Below, in pieces: positions 26,669 through 34,984 of a DNA stretch of 64,000 nucleotides. Below the pieces are notes generated by a model, which made no database searches, was not told the origin of the DNA, and worked only from the letters and a program-made list of their open reading frames with translations. A program made the position numbers and the translations under genes. The stretch comes from Subsaximicrobium wynnwilliamsii (GTDB taxonomy: Bacteria > Bacteroidota > Bacteroidia > Flavobacteriales > Flavobacteriaceae), in contig NZ_VORM01000002.1 of NCBI RefSeq assembly GCF_007997225.1, positions 62,001 through 126,000 on the forward strand. Reading direction: 5' to 3'. Every line of letters starts with the position of its first letter. Position 1 is the first letter of the stretch.

Positions 26669-27901
26669 TTACTTTTTGAGATTCAAAGCCCGCTGTAATA
26701 AGGTGGGGTGGGAGTAATGCATAAACACATAGGCAGGATGCGGCGTTAAATTGCTCAAACTGTTTTTGGAGAGCTTTTTTAGTGAGGAAAGCAAAGGTTC
26801 AGCCCGATAGGTGTTTTTGGCATAATCATCGGCTTGGTACTCGAATTTTCTAGAAAGATGGTTCATCATCAACCCCGTTAATTCTGAAATAGGAGCATAA
26901 AGAAGTCCGAAGGCAATCAATCCTACATGGAAACTGGGGATTTCCACACCAAGCGCGTTGGATAGCAAGGGATTTGAAATGAAAATAGACAAGATATACA
27001 AGGTCAAACCGGTTAGAAGCAGAGAAGCGGCTAAGTTGAAGATGATGTGCTTTTTTTTGTAATGCCCAACTTCATGTGCCAAGACCGCGACAATTTCTTC
27101 CTCATCAAGGTCGTTGACCAAAGTATCATAAAGCGTGACCCGTTTCTCTGAGCCAAACCCTGAAAAATAGGCGTTGGCCTTGGTGCTGCGTTTGGAGCCA
27201 TCGATCACGAAAATCTTATCCAATTGAAAACCTACAGATTTTGCGTATTCGGAGATTTTATCCCGCAAGCTCCCGTCTTCCAAAGGCTTTTGCTTGTTGA
27301 ATAGGGGCACAATCAATCGCGAATAGAATAGATTCGTAAACACGGTAAAAACAGTCACGAATCCCCAAGTGTATAACCAAAATTGGTCTTGAGTGACTTG
27401 ATAAAACCAAACGATCAAAGCCAAAATGCCACCGCCAATAATTACTGTCATGAGTAAGCCTTTGATTTTATCCAGGATAAAGGTGTTCACTGTGGTTTTG
27501 TTGAAGCCGAATTTTTCTTCAATGACAAAAGTTTTATAAACCGAAAACGGTGTGGCAATAATATCGCTACCAATCATAATTATGCCGAAGAAAATCAAGG
27601 CAATGAGGATTGGGTTAGCGCTGAAGCTTCTGGCTATGTTGTCAACATACTCAAAACCATCAAGCAGCAAAAAGCCCAAAGTGAGCAAAAGAGAAAATAG
27701 GGAACTCAGGATCCCGAACTTATAATTGGTTTTTTTATAGGCTTGGGATTTTTTATAGGCCTCTGCATCGTAAACATCTTCGAGTTCCTTTGGGATGGGA
27801 TCATTGTATTGTTTGGCATTGAGGGCGTCCAGAACCTTATCAATGATAAAATTTAAGATGATGATGCCTATGATGATGTAGAATAGGGTTTGTGCGTTCA
27901 T
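26669..27901 (-). CDS. M48 family metallopeptidase, Ste24-like CAAX protease
   Basis: The product has 410 residues and about seven hydrophobic segments. The zinc motif HEVGH sits in VLAHEVGHYKKKH (about residues 276-288), with the third ligand probably in the EYQADDYA helix (about 365). The N-terminal M48 region contains KYKTFVIEEKFGFNKTT-like sequence, typical of Ste24 and related peptidases. In bacteria these act in membrane protein quality control; bacterial substrates are mostly unknown. ATG 27901 begins directly with a membrane helix (TLFYIIIGIIILNFIID). It is followed by nothing obvious on this strand within 280 bases, and a 7-nt repeat lies next to its start. Confidence 0.92.
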   Translation of the reverse strand: MNAQTLFYIIIGIIILNFIIDKVLDALNAKQYNDPIPKELEDVYDAEAYKKSQAYKKTNYKFGILSSLFSLLLTLGFLLLDGFEYVDNIARSFSANPILIALIFFGIIMIGSDIIATPFSVYKTFVIEEKFGFNKTTVNTFILDKIKGLLMTVIIGGGILALIVWFYQVTQDQFWLYTWGFVTVFTVFTNLFYSRLIVPLFNKQKPLEDGSLRDKISEYAKSVGFQLDKIFVIDGSKRSTKANAYFSGFGSEKRVTLYDTLVNDLDEEEIVAVLAHEVGHYKKKHIIFNLAASLLLTGLTLYILSIFISNPLLSNALGVEIPSFHVGLIAFGLLYAPISELTGLMMNHLSRKFEYQADDYAKNTYRAEPLLSSLKKLSKNSLSNLTPHPAYVFMHYSHPTLLQRALNLKK

Positions 27902-27905
27902 GTGT

Positions 27906-27940
27906 GGTAAAATTCAAAATTCAATGTCCAAAGTCTAAAT
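27906..27940. repeat. 7-nt degenerate tandem repeat
   Basis: AAAATTC, AAAATTC, AATGTCC, AAAGTCT, AAATGAT follow each other with a 7-base period between the M48 gene start and the end of trmH. It is short and weakly conserved and belongs to the same family as the other heptamer tracts. Confidence 0.5.
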
Positions 27941-28009
27941 GATACTTCGGAAGTTATTTTTTTATCATTTAAAAAATTCAGGTGCTCCTGGTTTATGCGT
28001 AATGACGGT

Positions 28010-28810
28010 TTATTTGAAATTCCGTTGTCGTTTTGCCTCAAAAACAAGGATGCCTGCAGCAACCGAAACATTCATGCTGTCGATTTGGCCTTGCATTGGG
28101 ATGATGATATTTTGGGTGGCAGCTTCTCGCCAAGCGTCACTGAGCCCTTCCGCTTCCGTGCCAACAACAATGGCCGTGGCTTGGGTAAAATCCTGCTGGT
28201 GGTAATTTACAGCATCCTGCAGGGCGGCACAATAGATGTTGATCTTGGCAGATTTCAAAAAAGCAATGATGTCTTCGCTTGTGCCTGAGGCGAGGGTATT
28301 GGTAAACACACAACCCACGCTGGACCGTATGATATTAGGGTTGTAAAGGTCACTTTTTGGATTGGCAATAATCACGGCATCCACATTTGCAGCGTCGGCA
28401 GTTCGTAATAAGGCGCCAATATTCCCGGGTTTTTCGGGAGCTTCCGCCACTAAAATCAATGGGTTTTTTGAGCTCAAATGCAAATCTGAAATCGTATGGC
28501 GTTTGGCTTTTGCCACTGCGATAATGCCTTCCGTAGTTTGGCGATAGGCTAATTTTTGAAAGACCTCTTTGCTGATTTCAATATGCTTGAGTTGTGAAAT
28601 TTTAAAGTCGTTGAGTTGGGTCTCAGAGCACAGCTCAGGGTAAAATAAAAGGGTCTCGATCTCGTAGTTGCCCTTGATGGCCAGTGATAATTCACGCTGT
28701 CCTTCAATGAGGAATAAACCACTTTTTTTGCGTTCCCGAGATTTTTCCTTTAAAACAACTAAGTGTTTTATGAACTGGTTTTGTGAACTGCTTATCGTCT
28801 TGTGCGCCAT
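28010..28810 (-). CDS. TrmH/SpoU family RNA 2'-O-methyltransferase
   Basis: The product has 266 residues. The N-terminal substrate-binding domain (about 1-100) contains GLFLIEGQRELSLAI. The SPOUT catalytic domain has the three motifs: LVAEAPEKPGNIGALLRTADA (motif 1, about 117-137), IVVGTEAEGLS (motif 2, about 213) and IIIPMQGQIDSMNVSVAAGIL (motif 3, about 233). It methylates ribose in rRNA or tRNA using S-adenosylmethionine, with the trefoil-knot fold. The exact target, for example 23S G2251 or another position, cannot be set from sequence. It is probably transcribed alone. A 450-bp gap lies upstream. Confidence 0.93.
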   Translation of the reverse strand: MAHKTISSSQNQFIKHLVVLKEKSRERKKSGLFLIEGQRELSLAIKGNYEIETLLFYPELCSETQLNDFKISQLKHIEISKEVFQKLAYRQTTEGIIAVAKAKRHTISDLHLSSKNPLILVAEAPEKPGNIGALLRTADAANVDAVIIANPKSDLYNPNIIRSSVGCVFTNTLASGTSEDIIAFLKSAKINIYCAALQDAVNYHQQDFTQATAIVVGTEAEGLSDAWREAATQNIIIPMQGQIDSMNVSVAAGILVFEAKRQRNFK

Positions 28811-29259
28811 TTACTTTAATTGAGATTGCAAATGTAATATTTAGACTTTAAAAGGATAATGGATGTTTACCCTAGTTTATATTTTTAAAAAACGGCTTTA
28901 TGATTCATCAATTGCTCATTTAAACGTTTTGCTTATCAAATAACTAAGACATACCATTTATGAATTTTAAGGGCTCTAGTTTCATCTAGCGTTGATGCTC
29001 TAAATCTAATTTAAAATTCAGATATTTTGAGCTGTCTCAATTCTCGAAAATTCAATTATTCCATTTAGATTCGAAGGTCAGGGCAAAATTAATTGCATTT
29101 TCGGCATCATGTTCTTGCCCCTCCCTAAAGGGCGGCATGATGCCGAAAATTGCAGTGCTCAATTATAAAACCTGTGTTAAATCAAAGCCATTTCAATCAA
29201 AATCGGCTTTCCTGTTATACAGTCAATATCTTGACTCAATTTTACTGCAAAGCCTGTTT
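28811..29259. other. Intergenic region with a long palindrome
   Basis: No gene is visible. The only structure is the nested palindrome at 29097-29150, listed separately. The remaining sequence is AT-rich; TTATCAAATAACTAAG-like stretches and scattered TTCA words do not form a clear array. Confidence 0.5.
29097..29150. repeat. Nested palindromic element
   Basis: ATTTTCGGCATCATG (29097-29111) pairs perfectly with CATGATGCCGAAAAT (29136-29150). Inside, GCCC pairs with GGGC around CTCCCTAAA. The flanks TTGC and TGCA extend it imperfectly. It follows the mscS stop by about 110 bases and lacks a T-run on either strand, so a simple terminator is less likely than a palindromic intergenic repeat. Confidence 0.8.
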
Positions 29260-29802
29260 TCACACCGCATCACTGCCTTCATCAAAAACGTCGACTATGG
29301 CATCTTTTTGCACTAAAGTGACCGCTTTTTGTAACATCAGGTTGTTGGGATAGGTCACGAGATCGCCATTGTTCTCGCGCAAATGCAGTTGAAAGGCTTG
29401 AATGTCTTCAATAATCCCTTCAATGGGAAAATCCTTATCGTGAATTCTAATCTTGTCGCCCACCTTATACGGAAACGAAAAAAACATGATGATCCCTGAA
29501 GTCACATTGCTCAAAATGGACCAAATGGCAAACAAACCAATCCCGATGACTGCAAAAATAGAAGAGAAGATAACCGAAAGCTCTTTCAAGGCCACCCCAA
29601 ACACAATGGCTTCTATAAGTATGGCCAATAAAAATAAAGTGACCGAAACATAACGGCAAATCAATTTGATTCGTGCTTCATTGATGTTGTTTTTTTTGCC
29701 AATTTTACGTATCACAGCATTGGTAATAAATCTTACCAGCAATAAAAACAGGAGTACAAAACCTGAGATGATAAGTTCTTTCTGTAAGCCTTCATAAAAC
29801 AT
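29260..29802 (-). CDS. Small mechanosensitive ion channel family protein (MscS)
   Basis: The product has 180 residues, shorter than E. coli MscS (286). It has three hydrophobic segments: about 8-24, 48-70 and 76-98. The last is followed by GIGLFAIWSILSNVTSGIIMFFSFPYKVGDKIRI, the pore helix and beginning of the beta domain typical of MscS. The large C-terminal vestibule domain is missing, so only the beta domain remains. It should release solutes during hypo-osmotic shock. I chose ATG 29802 (MFYEGLQKEL); an ATG four codons earlier is also possible. It is 46 bases downstream of a lipoprotein gene. Confidence 0.88.
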   Translation of the reverse strand: MFYEGLQKELIISGFVLLFLLLVRFITNAVIRKIGKKNNINEARIKLICRYVSVTLFLLAILIEAIVFGVALKELSVIFSSIFAVIGIGLFAIWSILSNVTSGIIMFFSFPYKVGDKIRIHDKDFPIEGIIEDIQAFQLHLRENNGDLVTYPNNLMLQKAVTLVQKDAIVDVFDEGSDAV

Positions 29803-29848
29803 AATAAACCTCATTGTAAATTGATCGCTGCAAAGATACACGGTCTTT

Positions 29849-30814
29849 TCAATTTAATTGAAGCGTGTCCCTAAATCTAATGGCAGTGTTGTCGTTTTTG
29901 TTCCAATAATCTGATTTTATGGATTTTAAAAGGGTTGCTTTGCTGGTCAATACTGTTGGGTCTTCGCCAAAGCCATCTGGATAGGTTTCTTCCCAAGATA
30001 GGATTTGATAGGGGAATTCGGGATTGAAACTGATTGACAATTGACGCTGTAATACCTTGTAAGAAACCGTATAGTTGCCTGTGGTTAATTGTGCTACTGC
30101 GTCATAGGCTTTTGTGGGCATGTGTTTTAAGCTGATAAATTCTAAGGACGGTATTATTTTCAAATCGCCCACGGGCAAACTGCTCGGGTCCAATCGCAGT
30201 TGTGTCCAAAGTTCGTTCTCGAGGATGGTTTTCTCAAGATTGAATTGTGCATCGGCCTCCATTTCAAAGTAGCTGTGCGATGTTATTTCAAATTGCTCGC
30301 GATTATTGAGTTGCGAATAGACTTGACCGCACCATTCCTGTATCGAGCAGCTCACTTTTAAAGCATGTGAAGTATTAGACAAGGGATAAAAAGTGGATTG
30401 CATGATGGAGTAGGGGTAAATGCCTGTATTGAAATTTTTGGTCGCGTTGAGTTTTAGCACTTGAACGTTGCTCACAGCGCTCAAATCGGCTTTGACTTGT
30501 TTTTGCGGCAAAAAGGGCTCGGTCACAAAAATCAAGACTGCTTTGCCTTCCCGCAGTTCTCCGTAACGTGCTTGTTGCAATTGATAGGATGAAATTTCGG
30601 CCTCCCCAGATTGCCAATACTTCACAAATGCCTGAGAAGACTCAAACTTGGTTTGCTTCGGAAGGGTTTGCAACATCTTAGTGGCTTCCGAGTCAGGAAT
30701 AAGCGGGTTGACGTTTTTGTTTTCAGAGCTGTTTTTGCAGGATGTAACAAGAAAAAAGACAATCAAACAGGTTAGCCCGAAGTTTTCAGATTGATAAAAA
30801 AGTGATTTCAACAT
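29849..30814 (-). CDS. Lipoprotein of a Maf-associated flavobacterial family
   Basis: The product has 321 residues. Residues 1 to about 26 form a type II signal peptide ending in FFLVTSC, so the cysteine should be lipidated and the protein exported to the periplasm or outer membrane. The body contains a conserved-looking SCSIQEWCGQVYSQLNNR segment with two cysteines that could form a disulphide. I recall homologues next to maf in related genomes, where some are labelled as septum formation inhibitor by proximity, but the sequence has no Maf motif. Function is unknown. It lies 26 bases downstream of maf. Confidence 0.75.
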   Translation of the reverse strand: MLKSLFYQSENFGLTCLIVFFLVTSCKNSSENKNVNPLIPDSEATKMLQTLPKQTKFESSQAFVKYWQSGEAEISSYQLQQARYGELREGKAVLIFVTEPFLPQKQVKADLSAVSNVQVLKLNATKNFNTGIYPYSIMQSTFYPLSNTSHALKVSCSIQEWCGQVYSQLNNREQFEITSHSYFEMEADAQFNLEKTILENELWTQLRLDPSSLPVGDLKIIPSLEFISLKHMPTKAYDAVAQLTTGNYTVSYKVLQRQLSISFNPEFPYQILSWEETYPDGFGEDPTVLTSKATLLKSIKSDYWNKNDNTAIRFRDTLQLN

Positions 30815-30840
30815 TTTATTCTAAAAATACGATTAGAATT

Positions 30841-31428
30841 TCAAAGCGCAAATTCTAAGAGCGTTTTATAAAGAAGATGCGTTGGTAATCCTACAACATT
30901 GGTATAAGACCCTTCAATGGCAACGATGCCTATTTGGCCAATCCATTCCTGGATGCCATAAGCGCCGGCTTTATCGTAAGGCCTGAAATTGTTTATGTAA
31001 TAGTGAATTTCTGCCTTGCTCAAATCCTTAAAACTCACTTTTGTAACTGCGTTAACCGTTTTTTGCGTGGTCTTTGTTGTAAAACAAATGGAGGTGATGA
31101 CCTCATGCGTTTTTCCACCCATCGCATGCAGCATGTCAAAAGCTTCCTCAGCATCTTTGGGTTTGCCGAGCGCTTGATTTTCGTGCCAAACTATGGTATC
31201 GCTCGTAATGAGAATATCGTTGGTTTTCAATGTTTCCTTAAATGGGAGGGCTTTTAATTCTGCCAAGTAGTCGCTGATTTCAAAATGAACCAACTGCTCG
31301 GGATATTCCTCGACTACAGGTTTCAATTTAATTTCAAAATCCAAACCAAGTTCCTTGAAAAACTGTTGTCGTCTTGGTGATCCCGAAGCGAGGATGAGGT
31401 TGTGGTGTTTTAGGTGTTCCTGTAGCAT
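30841..31428 (-). CDS. maf: Maf family nucleoside triphosphate pyrophosphatase
   Basis: The product has 195 residues, the usual length. Family motifs are LILASGSPRRQQFFKELGL (about 11-29), LITSDTIVWHENQALGKP (about 73-90) with the catalytic Asp, GGKTHEVIT (about 104) and PYDKAGAYGIQEWIG (about 148-162), the conserved YxxxxG and GxxG elements. Maf proteins hydrolyse non-canonical or pyrimidine nucleoside triphosphates and affect septum formation when overproduced in Bacillus. The Q in YGIQ and the order of motifs suggest the dTTP/UTP-type subfamily, but this is an inference. It forms a pair with the downstream lipoprotein gene. Confidence 0.93.
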   Translation of the reverse strand: MLQEHLKHHNLILASGSPRRQQFFKELGLDFEIKLKPVVEEYPEQLVHFEISDYLAELKALPFKETLKTNDILITSDTIVWHENQALGKPKDAEEAFDMLHAMGGKTHEVITSICFTTKTTQKTVNAVTKVSFKDLSKAEIHYYINNFRPYDKAGAYGIQEWIGQIGIVAIEGSYTNVVGLPTHLLYKTLLEFAL

Positions 31429-31895
31429 GCTTTGGTTTAGGGTTTAAGGATCAAGGTTTAAGGTTTCGAGTTCAATGTTTCGAGTTCAATGTTCGAAAAT
31501 GTTCAAGGTTCAAAGTTAACGAGAAAACCAAGTTTTCACAAACTACAAACTACAAACCACAAACGATAAAGTTTTCAGTCTCAGTCTCAGTCTCAGTGAA
31601 GAACTGGTTCTATTTGGACTTGGCGATGCGTTTTAAATCCCCCGGAGGGTTTTATTCCCCGAGGTTATTGACGTATGAATATCTTTACGTCTTCAGCATT
31701 TAATATAAGCAAAAACACCAACGCGAGGTTTAGGGATAATAATCTTAATCTATTGCTTCGCTGTTTGATGAATTCCGTTAGAACCAAAAGGCCCAGCGCT
31801 AAGTTTTTTGTTTTCACTTCCAATTTCGAGAATACCACAGAACACACTTTGAAAACGAAATCAAAAGTTTCCGTTGGGGATTTGAGGGCACTTCA
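31429..31895. other. Intergenic region with several repeat tracts
   Basis: From 31436 to about 31519 heptamers such as TTTAAGG, ATCAAGG, TTCAATG and TTCAAGG alternate with a 7-base period. From 31537 to 31564 ACAAACT-type heptamers follow, then CAGTCT hexamers near 31577-31600. At 31636-31665 lies a short element (AATCCCCCGGAGGG then TTTTATTCCCCGAGG) that recurs at 56707. Two overlapping open frames (31665-31847 minus and 31675-31959 plus) cover the rest; neither matches a family I know and I do not call them genes. Confidence 0.6.
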
Positions 31896-32807
31896 TCACT
31901 TCAAAACGAAAGGGTACAATAACATGGACAGTACCCCAAAAAGCATGACCAGTTTATAGATGAGACTTATGTGTTGGTAGTGTTGCTTTTGTTTAGCACC
32001 AAAAATCTTGATGGTGGCATAAATGAGAGGGGCGACAATTAAAATCAAGAAATAGGCAATCACAAGTTGTTGATGGTATAGGTAGGTCACAACATAATAT
32101 ATCACCGCGGCAATGGGAAGCATCGATACTGCGAATGCAATTTTTTTGGCACGCTCACGTCCCAAAGCAATTGGCAGCGTATTCATACCTGCTTTATAAT
32201 CGCCGTCCACATCCTCGATGTCCTTGATGATCTCGCGCAATAGATTGATCATGAATGCAAAGACAGCATAATCGAAGATGAGGTTGAAAAAGGTGATTTG
32301 AGTTTGCCTATTCTGCGGAAACATGGCAGGAATCACGTCGAATATACCAACAATGAGAAGGCTTATGCCCACCAAAGCCGAAATCAGGAGATTCCCGAAG
32401 AGGATCGTGCGTTTCAAAAAAGAAGCATAAACATACAGGCTTACGGAAATTAATACAAAAATGCTGAAGAAAGGTGGTTTGCCGATGTGGTTGGATAGGT
32501 AAAAACCCAAAACAACACCTATAATATTGAGTGCGAAAAAAAGGTTGTAGGCAATTTTTTCTGAAATATGCCCACCAACAATGAGCTTATTGGGTCTATT
32601 GACCCTATCTGTATCCACATCATAGATATCATTGATCACATTTCCGGCAGCCGCCAAACAAAGCGTAGCCAATACCAACAGTGAAAAATGAAAGCCGTCA
32701 AGCGCCGTGAGCACTGCAAAAGGTTCTAAAAGTGCATATTTGATCAAGACTTGCGCCAAGATAATGAGCAGCAGGTTTTTATAGCGAATGAGATTTAAAA
32801 GATGCAA
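31896..32807 (-). CDS. UbiA-type prenyltransferase, probable geranylgeranylglycerol-phosphate geranylgeranyltransferase
   Basis: The product has 303 residues and about eight or nine membrane helices. The first aspartate-rich motif is NDIYDVDTDRVNRPNK (about residues 59-74) and the second is DIEDVDGDYKAGMNTLPI (about 190-207), the Mg-diphosphate sites of UbiA enzymes. Bacteroidota homologues are usually named geranylgeranylglycerol-phosphate geranylgeranyltransferase, but the actual acceptor in this lineage is not certain. It follows kdsC with about 160 bases between, including a 7-nt repeat tract. The N-terminus has no signal peptide other than the first helix. Confidence 0.88.
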   Translation of the reverse strand: MHLLNLIRYKNLLLIILAQVLIKYALLEPFAVLTALDGFHFSLLVLATLCLAAAGNVINDIYDVDTDRVNRPNKLIVGGHISEKIAYNLFFALNIIGVVLGFYLSNHIGKPPFFSIFVLISVSLYVYASFLKRTILFGNLLISALVGISLLIVGIFDVIPAMFPQNRQTQITFFNLIFDYAVFAFMINLLREIIKDIEDVDGDYKAGMNTLPIALGRERAKKIAFAVSMLPIAAVIYYVVTYLYHQQLVIAYFLILIVAPLIYATIKIFGAKQKQHYQHISLIYKLVMLFGVLSMLLYPFVLK

Positions 32808-32912
32808 TGGCGTTTTTTTTTGTTAAGTTGTTAAGTTGTGGATTTGTTTGGTGGGAACTGAATCACTAGCGCTAGCTTTTGAAATCCTTGTTCATTTGGT
32901 CGTTTCTTAATA

Positions 32913-32964
32913 ACTGAATCCTGAACCTTGAACCTTGAATCCTGAACCTTACACCCTAAACCCT
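32913..32964 (-). repeat. 7-nt tandem repeat at the kdsC stop
   Basis: On the plus strand the units are CTGAATC, CTGAACC, TTGAACC, TTGAATC, CTGAACC, TTACACC, CTAAACC. In the kdsC sense this is a TTCAAGG-type tract beginning immediately after the stop codon, matching the orientation of the tracts after the haemoglobin and ccsBA genes. Confidence 0.8.
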
Positions 32965-33495
32965 TCAGTCGTATTTCGCATCAAAATTTCCATTCCATTT
33001 ATCCTGAACTTTCATGACTTGCTCAATCACGTCGCGCACGGCGCCTTTTCCGCCTAATTTATGAGACACATATTTACTGATGCCCTTGACTTCAATGGCT
33101 GCATCTTGCGGGCAAGTAGGCAGGCCCACCAATTTCATCACGGGAATATCTGGGATGTCATCGCCCATGTAGAGCACATTTTCAGGCTTTATGGATTTTT
33201 CGTTTAAGTAAATTTCGAATTGATCGATTTTATGGTGTGCACCCAAATAAATGTCAGTAATGCCCAAACCTTCCAATCGTTTTTGCACCCCTAAATTATT
33301 TCCGCCAGAAATGATGCAAATATTATAGCCCGCATCCTTAGCGATTTTTAAGGCATAACCATCCTTGATGTTCATGCGCCGCAACATATCGCCATTGGTC
33401 ATAATAGTTACCGTGCCATCGGTAAGTACACCATCAACGTCCAAGATAAATGTGCTGATGTGTTCTAAATACTCCTTATAGCTTTTATCTTCCAT
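32965..33495 (-). CDS. kdsC: 3-deoxy-D-manno-octulosonate 8-phosphate phosphatase, KdsC type
   Basis: KdsC removes phosphate from Kdo-8-phosphate to give Kdo. The product has 176 residues, typical for the C0-type HAD phosphatases with no cap domain. Motif I is FILDVDGVLTDG (about 17-28), then LRRMNIKDGYALKIAK, motif II in NICIISGG, and motif III/IV in VLYMGDDIPDIPVMKLVGLPTCPQDA (about 107-132). KdsC works as a tetramer. The DUF2520 gene upstream overlaps its start by 11 bases, so the two are cotranslated. kdsB lies about 26 kb away. Confidence 0.92.
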   Translation of the reverse strand: MEDKSYKEYLEHISTFILDVDGVLTDGTVTIMTNGDMLRRMNIKDGYALKIAKDAGYNICIISGGNNLGVQKRLEGLGITDIYLGAHHKIDQFEIYLNEKSIKPENVLYMGDDIPDIPVMKLVGLPTCPQDAAIEVKGISKYVSHKLGGKGAVRDVIEQVMKVQDKWNGNFDAKYD

Positions 33496-34243
33496 GGGTT
33501 TGTTTTATGGCTTGAGTCATTAATTTGTAAATGGTTTTGTGCTGCTCGTTTGTCAACAGCTTCAAATGCCGCTTTATTGTTTTTTTGTCATTGCGAATCG
33601 CTGGGCCTGTTTGGGCGCGATAGGGCGATAGCTCTTGAACTTTTTGAGCGGTTTCTAAAATGAGCGGTTTCAATAGGTCGAATTCCGCACCCTGGGATTC
33701 GGTGATTTCATGCGCCACGCGATAGAGTTGATTGGTGAAATTGTTCACAAAAACCGCTGCCAAATGCAACGCAGCACGCTGGTCGCTATTGATGCGTTTT
33801 GTGATGTTGCTTATGGCTCTTGCCACCGTTTTTAAAAAGGCATAATCGGTTTTGACCAAAGTCTCCAAACAAATGGGTACTGTAGTGAAATCCATTTCCG
33901 CAGCTTTAGAAAAACTTTGTAAGGGGTAAAATATGCCTCTTCGATTCTTTTGGTCGATATCGTAAGGGCTGGCACTGCCAGAAGTATGCACCACCAAGCG
34001 ATTTTCGAAGGGTAATTGCTGCGAAACTTCTGCAATGGCGTCATCACTTACGGCGATGATATACAAATCTGCTTCAAACAGCTGTGAGATATCATCGGTG
34101 ACGGGCACATCGTTTTTAAAAGATTTTATAGGGTCTAAATGGCGGTTGTACCATTGAGCCACGTTTACCGTTTCCGAATTTGAAAAGGCACGGTATAAAT
34201 GCTGTGCCACATTGCCGGCACCTAAAATCACAACTGAAGTCAT
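33485..34243 (-). CDS. Rossmann-like and DUF2520 domain protein
   Basis: The product has 252 residues. It opens with a Rossmann motif VVILGAGNVAQHLYRAF (about 4-20) followed by IIAVSDDAIAEV and VVHTSGSASPYDI (about 88-100), a 6-phosphogluconate-dehydrogenase-like fold. The second half (from about 130) is the all-helical DUF2520 domain, with RAALHLAAVFVNNFTNQLY. It is presumably an NAD(P)-dependent oxidoreductase of unknown substrate. I chose ATG 34243 rather than an upstream start because MTSVVILGAGNVA is the expected beginning. It overlaps kdsC by 11 bases, so the two are coupled. Confidence 0.88.
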   Translation of the reverse strand: MTSVVILGAGNVAQHLYRAFSNSETVNVAQWYNRHLDPIKSFKNDVPVTDDISQLFEADLYIIAVSDDAIAEVSQQLPFENRLVVHTSGSASPYDIDQKNRRGIFYPLQSFSKAAEMDFTTVPICLETLVKTDYAFLKTVARAISNITKRINSDQRAALHLAAVFVNNFTNQLYRVAHEITESQGAEFDLLKPLILETAQKVQELSPYRAQTGPAIRNDKKTIKRHLKLLTNEQHKTIYKLMTQAIKQTHGR

Positions 34244-34456
34244 GCCGCAAAAATACAATAGTCTTAAGAATATGTAGAAATTTTTTGAGATTAATGAGCT
34301 CGTTTTTATAAGTGCCGATTTGCTTGAGTGCTAATTTATTTTGCGTTTTGGCTTTTAGAACTTAGGCTGACTTTTGGGTCAGATCAATAAATGATAATGC
34401 ATATGCGCCTTATTGAACTTTTATGAGCTATTAATCGATATCGGTCATACTATTCT

Positions 34457-34464
34457 TAACTTTG
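34457..34464 (+). promoter_or_regulatory. -7 box of the haemoglobin gene
   Basis: TAACTTTG matches TAnnTTTG and ends seven bases before the ATG at 34472. Transcription would start on or next to the start codon. Confidence 0.55.
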
Positions 34465-34471
34465 TAAAGCG

Positions 34472-34867
34472 ATGAAAGCAATAGAAACAAGAGAAGATAT
34501 TTTTAAGCTGGTAAGCACATTTTACATTAAAGTTCGTGCCCACGAGGTTTTGGGTCCTATTTTTAATGAGAGCATCAGCGATTGGGATAGGCATTTAGAC
34601 CATTTGACGACATTTTGGGAGTCGAGTTTGTTTATAGGCAGAAAACTGGAGAAACCATATGTGGGCAACCCACTTGAAGCACACATCAAGGTGGATGAAG
34701 CTTTTGATAACAGCATTACCGAGCTTCATTTTGGCTATTGGCTCAACTTGTGGGTAGAAACCATAGACCAGCTTTATGAAGGCGAAATTGCAGAGAATGC
34801 CAAACGAAGAGCGCGTAAAATGGGCTCTTTCATGTATCTTAATATTTTTCAGGCCAGACAGCGGTAG
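34472..34867 (+). CDS. Group III truncated haemoglobin
   Basis: The product has 131 residues, the right size for a 2-on-2 globin of group III (trHbP). The early part is FYIKVRAHEVLGPIF; then HLDHLTTFWESSLF with the group III FW pair, and the proximal histidine in ITELHFGYWLNLW (about residue 86). The C-terminus RARKMGSFM is typical of the family. Such globins bind oxygen, nitric oxide or sulphide and are often linked to low-oxygen or nitrosative stress. The promoter -7 box is so close to the ATG that the mRNA may be leaderless. A 7-nt repeat begins directly after the stop. Confidence 0.88.
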   Translation: MKAIETREDIFKLVSTFYIKVRAHEVLGPIFNESISDWDRHLDHLTTFWESSLFIGRKLEKPYVGNPLEAHIKVDEAFDNSITELHFGYWLNLWVETIDQLYEGEIAENAKRRARKMGSFMYLNIFQARQR

Positions 34868-34917
34868 GTGGTTTAAGGTTTAAGGTTCAAGGTTCAAGGT
34901 TCAAGGTTCGAGATTCT
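34868..34917 (+). repeat. TTCAAGG heptamer array after the haemoglobin gene
   Basis: GGTTTAA (twice) and GGTTCAA (three times) then GGTTCGA, a regular 7-base period starting within three bases of the stop at 34867. Confidence 0.9.
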
Positions 34918-34984
34918 GGAAGATTGCTAATTGAAATCCAATCCCCGAATTTCTAAGTGAAATCCCAAACATAGCCAAGTAACT

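Noticed and set aside
26505-26717. 70-codon plus-strand frame downstream of the alarmone enzyme
   Set aside because: It overlaps the end of the M48 protease gene, has no recognisable family, and no promoter could be found.
31675-31959. 94-codon plus-strand frame in the maf-ubiA gap
   Set aside because: It runs into the opposite strand of ubiA, and no family is recognised.
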